From: G965216255 sp965216255 | GTDB lineage: Bacteria; Bacteroidota; Rhodothermia; Rhodothermales; Bin80 | Direction of reading: 5' to 3' | Length of the DNA stretch: 64,000 nt | NCBI GenBank assembly: GCA_965216255.1 | Contig: OZ244148.1 | Span: forward strand, 4,898,001 to 4,962,000 | Part shown: piece by piece, positions 58,601-64,000 of the stretch | Numbering within the stretch: the stretch's first letter is position 1 | Layout: every line of letters begins with the position of its first letter | The notes under the pieces: model-generated | Seen by the model: the letters and a program-made list of their open reading frames with translations, nothing else | Database searches by the model: none | What the model was told of the DNA's origin: nothing | Position numbers and translations under genes: made by a program

Positions 58601-61600
58601 TGTGACGCTGAGCGAGGCAAGCGGCCAGGCAGTGGTGTTGACGTATGCGACACGTGATGTTACGGCGATCTCACCGGGGGACTATGCGGCGGAGCCGAAC
58701 GGCAGCATGACGATAGAGGCAGGCAAGACGGATACGACGATAGTGGTGCAGACGATAGATGACACAGAAAAGGAGGAGGAGGAGACGTTTGAGGTGGTAT
58801 TGACTTCAGCGGCGGGAGCAGGGATAGAGGCGGGAGGATCGGTGGGCAGGGGCACGATTCGGGACAACGATACGGCACGGACGGTGCGTATAGCCGATGC
58901 GGAGGTGGTGACGGAAGGCGAGGTAGCGACGTTTGTGCTGACACTCAGTGGGGCAAGCAACCAGGCTGTGGTGGTGGGCTATGCCACGGAAGATGTTACG
59001 GCGACCTCACCGGGGGACTATGTGGCGGAGCCGAACGGCAGCGTGACGATAGCGGTGGCAGAGACGGAGGTCGTGATAGAGGTGCAGACGACGGATGACA
59101 CAGAAAGGGAGGATAGAGAGACCTTTGTGGTTCGGTTGGGCGACGTGGCGGGTGCGACCATAGAGCAAGGGAGCGGGGTGGCAGAAGGGACCATAGAAGA
59201 TAATGAGGATATCTCTGTACGCATAGCAGACGTTCGGGTGGCGGAAGACGCGGGAGTGGCGGTTTTTGTGGTGACATTGAGCGCGGAGAGTGATGCGGTG
59301 GTGACGGTAGCATACGCTACGGCGGATGGGTCGGCGGAGGCGGGGCTGGACTATAGTTCGCGCAGTGGCACGTTGACGTTTGCGGTGGGTGATACGGAAA
59401 AGGAGATCAGGGTATCGATCACGGACGACGCATTGGATGAGGAGGCCGAGACGTTTGAGGTACGGCTGAGTGCCCCTGTGGGGGCGGTGTTGTCGAACGT
59501 GGTAGCGACGGGGACGATTTTGGACAACGAGCCCTCGCTGCGTATTGACGATGTAACCGTGGCAGAGGCAGCAGGTGAGGCTGTTTTCAAGGTTACGCTT
59601 AGTCCGCAGAGCAATTGGGAGGTGACGCTAGCGTACGCCACGGCGGATGGGTCGGCGGAGGCGGGGCTGGACTATTCGTTGGATAGCGGCACGTTGACGT
59701 TTGCGGTGGGTGATACCGAGAAAGAGATCAGGATACCGATCACGGACGACGCACTGGATGAGGAGGACGAGACGTTTACGGTGACGCTGACGAATCCTTC
59801 GTCTGCCGGAGTGACGCGGCCGGTGGCTACAGGGACGATAGAGGATGATGATGCTGCGTCATCGTTGATAGTAGAGGACTTGGAGGTGTTTGAGCACGAA
59901 GAGACCGCGTCAATCAGCGTATTGTTGACCTCAGAGAGCCAGGAGACGGTAGTGGTTCGTTATGTGACCGAGGATGTTACCGCGACGGCAGCAGCAGAGG
60001 ACTATCTCTCAAGCGAAGGCACGCTGGAGTTTGCGCCGGGGCAGAGTCTTGGTCAAATCGAGGTTGGGATATTGGAGGACGGGCATGTGGAAGGGGACGA
60101 GACCTTTCGAGTATTTCTCAGCGATGCGGTGCATGCGGGCATTGCAGATGGCGAGGCCGTGGTGACGATACGGGACAACGATGTGTGGTCGGAGCTTCGG
60201 ATAGGCGATGCGATTGCAGCGGAAGGTGGGGGTACGGCGACGTTTGCGGTTTCGCTGACTCCGGCGGCTGTGGAGATGGTGACGGTAGGGTATGCCACGG
60301 CGGACGGGTCGGCGGAGGCGGGGCTGGACTATACGTCGGGCAGTGGGACGTTGACGTTTTCGGCGGCAGAGACGAGGAAGACGTTCACGGTTGATGTGTT
60401 GGAAGACACGGAGGTTGAGCAGAACGAGACGTTTACGGTGGAATTGAGTGATGTCATGGGTGCGCGGATAGCGCTAGGGATAGGAGTGGGAACGATACTG
60501 GACAACGACGGAATCTCGACACTGACCGTAGCGGATATGGAGGTTGGAGAGGAGATAGGTACGGCCCGGGTACGGGTGGTGCTGAGTCCTGCTCGAGGCG
60601 AGGAAGTCACGGTAGCGTATGCTACTTCGGACGGCACGGCGCGGCAGGGGGAGGATTACACGGCCGTGACGAATACGCTCAGCATACCGATAGGGGGGGA
60701 GGAAGGCTGGATACCGATAGAGATAACGAACGACGGTATTGTGGAGCCTGACGAGGCGTTTACGGTGACGCTGTCGGCTCCGACGCATGCGATTTTGGGG
60801 AACGAGACGGCGACGGTGGCCATTGTGGACGATGATCTGCCCGTGTTGAGTATCAACAATCCCTTTGCACCGGAGCACCAGGGGATCATGGTGTTTATGC
60901 TGAGCCTGGATCAGGTCCGTGATGAGGCCGTGACGGTGAATTACGCTACCATGGACGTGTCTGCGACGGCGGGCGCCGACTATGTATCGCATGCCGGGAT
61001 AGCCCGGATAGCGGCGGGAGCGTTACGGCAGGAGATCGAGGTAGGGATCATAGAGGACGCAGCGCTGGAGTCTTCGGAGACGTTCGAGATGGTCTTGAGT
61101 GATGCCAGGGGGGCGGAGATAGGAGTAGCCGTGGGAAGGGGGACGATACTGGATAACGATGAATACAACATGGCGATACGCGATGTGGAGGTAGAGGAGG
61201 ACGAGGGATCGGCCGTATTCACGGTAGAGCTGGATTATCGCAATACGGACCAGGAGGTATCGGTATCGTACAGGACGCTAGCGGGCACGGCGGAGGAGGA
61301 TGAGGACTTTCACGGAGAGTCTGGGCGGTTGGTATTTGCGCCCGGGGCATTGCGGCGGCAGATACAGGTCTCGATAGTTGATGATGCGGAGCACGAGGCC
61401 GACGAGGCGTTTTCAGTGGTACTCAGCCAGGTGGAGAACGCTACGCTGGTGGATGCGGAGGCTACGGCGACGATACGGGACAATGATTTACGGAAGGTGG
61501 ATATCACGGGAGTGACGGTGGTAGAGGGGGAAGGGGTAGCCAGATTTGCTGTGAATCTTGATGACGCCACTCTTAAGCCTGTCATCTTAGTCTACCAGAC

Positions 61601-64000
61601 CCTCGAAGGTACGGCGGAGTCTGGCGCGGACTATCATTCGACGCGAGGGGCTCTGACATTTGAAAGGGGAGAGATAGCCAAGGTCATCGAGGTGCCGGTG
61701 GTAGATGATGGCATAGACGAGCCGGACGAGACGTTTACGGTGCTGATAGGCGGAGCGCTGAATGCGGAATTGATGCGGTCTGTAGCCACGGCAACGATAC
61801 TCGATGACGATGAGGCGCCGGTGGTGGAAGTGGCGGGGGATGTAACCGTGGGCGAAGGGGATGCAGCGGCCGTCTTCACGGTGACGCTGCGCGGCAGGAG
61901 TGCATGGCCTGTGGAGGTGGAATACGAGACGGAGGACATCACGGCCAGGGAGGGTCTGGACTACACATCTGCATCCGGGAGGCTGAGCATACCACCGGGT
62001 TTTGGAACGGGTACGCTTACCGTGGTTGTGCTTGAGGATGAGGTGGATGAGCCCGATGAGGCGTTTTTGCTGCGGCTTACCGGTGCAGAGCGGGCGACGT
62101 TGGGATCCGCGCAGGCACGGGGCATCATCATGGACAATGATGCTACCCCCGCACTGCGGATAGATGATGTGACGGTAGTGGAAAGCGAGGCAAGTGCGGT
62201 GTTTACGGTAGGAATGAGTCCTGCCAGTTCGGAGCGTGTGCTGGTAAACTATGCGACTTCAGACGAGACGGCGACGGCGGGGCTGGATTATGTGGATACG
62301 AATGGCACGTTGGCGTTGGAGCCGGGAGAGGTGGAAGCGCAGATCACGGTGCCGGTGGAGTTGGACGGTGTGGACGAGCTGGATGCAGAGACCTTTCTGG
62401 TTACGCTAAGTGCGGCGGTTGCTGCCGAAATAGCCGACGGAGAAGGTCGGGGCACCATATTGGACGACGACGAGCCGGTATCGCTGAGTATCTTTGATGT
62501 AACGGTGGCGGAGGATGCAGGTATGGCGAACTTTGTGGTGGGGATGAGTCAGGTGAGCGGAAAATTCGTGAGCGTCAATTTTGCGACTTCGGATGAGACG
62601 GCGCAGCAGGGTAGCGACTATACGGCCTCGAATGGCATCATAGTGTTTGAGCCGGGAAGTCAGACGGGCAAGATAGCCGTCTCTATTGTGGACGATGTTC
62701 TGGACGAGAGTGCGGAGGAGACCTTCAAGGCGACGCTAAGCAATGCAAGCAATGCCGTCATAGCGAGGGGAGAGGCCACGGGGACGATTTTGGACAACGA
62801 GGGGCAGCCATTGCTGCGGGTAGACGACGTAACGGTGAGTGAAGAGGATGGTGTTGCTTCGTTTCGGGTGTGGCTATCGGAGCCGAGCAGCAGGATGGTG
62901 ATGGTGGGCTACCGCACCGTGGATGGTAGCGCCGAGGCCGGAGCAGACTATGAGGGTCAGCAAGGGACGGTGACGTTTGAGCCTGGACAGATCGAGGAGA
63001 CCATAGCGGTAAAGTTGATAAGGGATGGCCGGGACTGGGCCACAGAGACATTTACCCTGGCGCTGGAATCAGCCACCCATGCACAGATAGAGGACCCTGC
63101 AGCGACGGCCACGATTGTGGAGGAAGGATCGGTGCTGGGCGACGTAATGGCACAATGGCTGGCCCGCTTCAGCAGGACGTCAGCCGGTCATGTGGCCAGT
63201 GCACTGGAAGATCGCGTGCAGTGGCTCACGTCTGCACCGCACTGTACGCCACGGATGGGCAGTGGCATCAAGCATTTCCGATACATGAATCCGTCATGGG
63301 ATCCGTCGGTCGGCGAATTGTTTTCGGGCTGTTCGATGGCCCTGAAATCGGCGAGAGGGCAGGGTGAGATGAGTCTCTGGGGGCGCGGCGCGTATACGCG
63401 CTTTAATGGCAGAGACGGGCAGCTAAGTATCAAGGGCAATGTTTCGACGGCGGCGTTAGGCGTGGATTACCTGTCGCCGCGAGGCTGGTTGACCGGAGTG
63501 CTGTTGGCCCATAGCCGGGGCGACGGCACGTTTGCGGCGGTGGATCTGGAAGGTGAAGCACGCTCTAGCCTCACGGGGATCTATCCGTACGTGCGATACG
63601 GCAATACAAGGCGTTCCGTCTGGGGCATGGCCGGGTACGGGACGGGCACGGCGCTGCTGGAATCGGAAGACAGCCTGGAGTCTGCGCTGGATGCTGTCAT
63701 GGGGTTAGCCGGCATGCGTGTTGGGCTTCTGAAAATGGGACAAGCTCATGTCTCGTATGAGGCGGACGCACTGGTGGTTCGCACGACGGCGGACAATCTG
63801 GACGTACTCGTGCACCGTGTGCGTGCGGGCCTGGAGGGCGTCTTGCGTCTGAGCCAGGGGTGGAGCCCGTATGTGGAGGCTTCCGTGCGGCAGGATGGAG
63901 GAGATGCCGAGACCGGTATCGGCGTGGAAGTAGCCGGAGGCGTACGCTATGCTGGCAATGCGCTGAAAGCGGAAGTAACCTCCCGGGGGCTGCTGGCCCA
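49524..64000 (+). CDS. Giant Calx-beta-repeat surface protein, 3' part with autotransporter-like barrel (runs off window)
   Basis: Open without a stop from 49524 to the window end (over 4,820 codons); frame checked at 49596, 53511, 57534, 60099, 62151 and 63132. It has no good start of its own and enters mid-unit, so it is best read as the displaced remainder of the gene starting at 39158. Residues to about 57540 are some 24 near-identical Calx-beta units (TVSIEDAPSVTEGVDAVFAV, then VTVPYATSDATATAGQDY). From 57540 to 63120 about 17 units diverge progressively. The end (63132 on) reads MSLWGRGAYTRFNGRDGQLS, VWGMAGYGTGTALL and GVEVAGGVRY, an autotransporter-like outer-membrane barrel. If expressed it would be secreted through the barrel and displayed as a long, probably Ca2+-stiffened fibre. 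Confidence 0.8.
49590..57540 (+). repeat. Tandem array C: about 24 highly homogenised 336-nt units
   Basis: Units of 330, 333 or 336 nt with very high DNA identity. Some neighbours look identical over a full unit, for example 51640-51975 and 51976-52311. Length variants come from in-frame gain or loss of 3 or 6 nt, such as the missing GGCACG near 52480. Purines dominate the coding strand. Confidence 0.88.
52960..55974 (+). repeat. Higher-order repeat: three copies of a 1005-nt, three-domain unit
   Basis: Copies start near 52960, 53965 and 54970. Each is 336 + 336 + 333 nt. The rare marker CGCCGATATTAAGCATAGA occurs at 53512 and 54517, exactly 1005 apart, and GCACGCCGACGG at about 53173, 54178 and 55183. 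Copies 1 and 2 look identical by eye over roughly 900 nt; copy 3 carries local differences (for example GATGTGCTTCCGG near 55411). Confidence 0.85.
63132..64000 (+). other. Autotransporter-like beta-barrel domain (partial)
   Basis: After the last Calx-beta unit a linker (VLGDVMAQWLARFSRTSAGH, then HVASALEDRV) leads to amphipathic strands separated by turns: SLWGRGAYTRFNGRDG, LGVDYLSPRGWLTGVLLAHS, SSLTGIYPYVRYGNTRRSVW, GMRVGLLKMG, LRLSQGWSPYVEASVRQDGG and DAETGIGVEVAGGVRYAG. The 'W.RG....f.G..g' start and 'R.DGGDAETG.G.e.gGG' strand are typical of autotransporter barrels attached to Calx-beta or cadherin-like passengers. The last strands and stop lie beyond the window. Confidence 0.75.

Noticed and set aside
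1..64000. tRNA or rRNA genes
   Set aside because: Intergenic regions were scanned by eye for cloverleaf landmarks (such as the GGTTCGANTCC arm) and nothing convincing was seen.

Overview
The window looks like chromosomal DNA from a moderately GC-rich Gram-negative bacterium, probably of the Bacteroidota/Rhodothermota assemblage. Pointers are an HU-like/SPOR membrane protein, a LuxE-like/LuxC-like pair, a bifunctional phosphoglucose/phosphomannose isomerase and a PD40-propeller/outer-membrane-barrel protein. This placement is inferred from gene content; there is no rRNA or other phylogenetic marker in the window.

Layout. (1) 1-4.0 kb: housekeeping genes (minus-strand HU-like and HU/SPOR genes; plus-strand PfkB kinase, heme-motif lipoprotein, folB). 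(2) 4.0-7.3 kb: an accessory insertion between folB and maf, holding an IS21 istA remnant and a decayed two-gene module: an AlbA_2/Schlafen-type ATP-binding protein overlapping a ParA-like ATPase. (3) 7.4-8.0 kb: maf on the minus strand. (4) 8.5-29.9 kb: an unbroken plus-strand run of 18 genes with gaps of at most about 60 nt and many stop/start overlaps: ParA, penicillin-acylase-type Ntn hydrolase, SNF symporter, PRX-like redoxin, LuxE/LuxC, two small envelope proteins, adenylate kinase, polyprenyl synthase, HPr, Enzyme I, PGI/PMI, an HExxH/PD40/barrel protein, a BamB-like propeller lipoprotein, a small envelope protein, CvpA and SbcC. (5) 30.0-38.4 kb: an insertion-sequence graveyard with a decayed TnpB gene inside 15-bp inverted repeats, an IS630 element landed on the tnpB stop codon, two frameshifted ISNCY-type transposases and one IS1634-type transposase. 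(6) 39.2 kb to the window end: a giant repetitive surface protein made of roughly 60 Calx-beta-like domains, ending in an autotransporter-like beta-barrel. It is split at about 49.4-49.6 kb into two reading frames by scrambled repeat fragments.

The most striking item is at 32006-32684: a 679-nt group II intron with no encoded reverse transcriptase. It has a recognisable domain V, a domain VI with a bulged A, a GUGUGCC 5' end and an AC 3' end, and it sits inside the IS630 transposase gene. Removing it joins codon to codon and restores a full DDE transposase. Unlike its neighbours, this transposase carries no other lesion.

Reading-frame lesions (in-frame stops and one-base slips) are confined to accessory genes. 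None of the housekeeping genes shows one, which argues for real decay over general sequencing error. The giant gene shows strong sequence homogenisation: 336-nt units, a 1005-nt three-domain higher-order unit and a 2010-nt long-range duplication.
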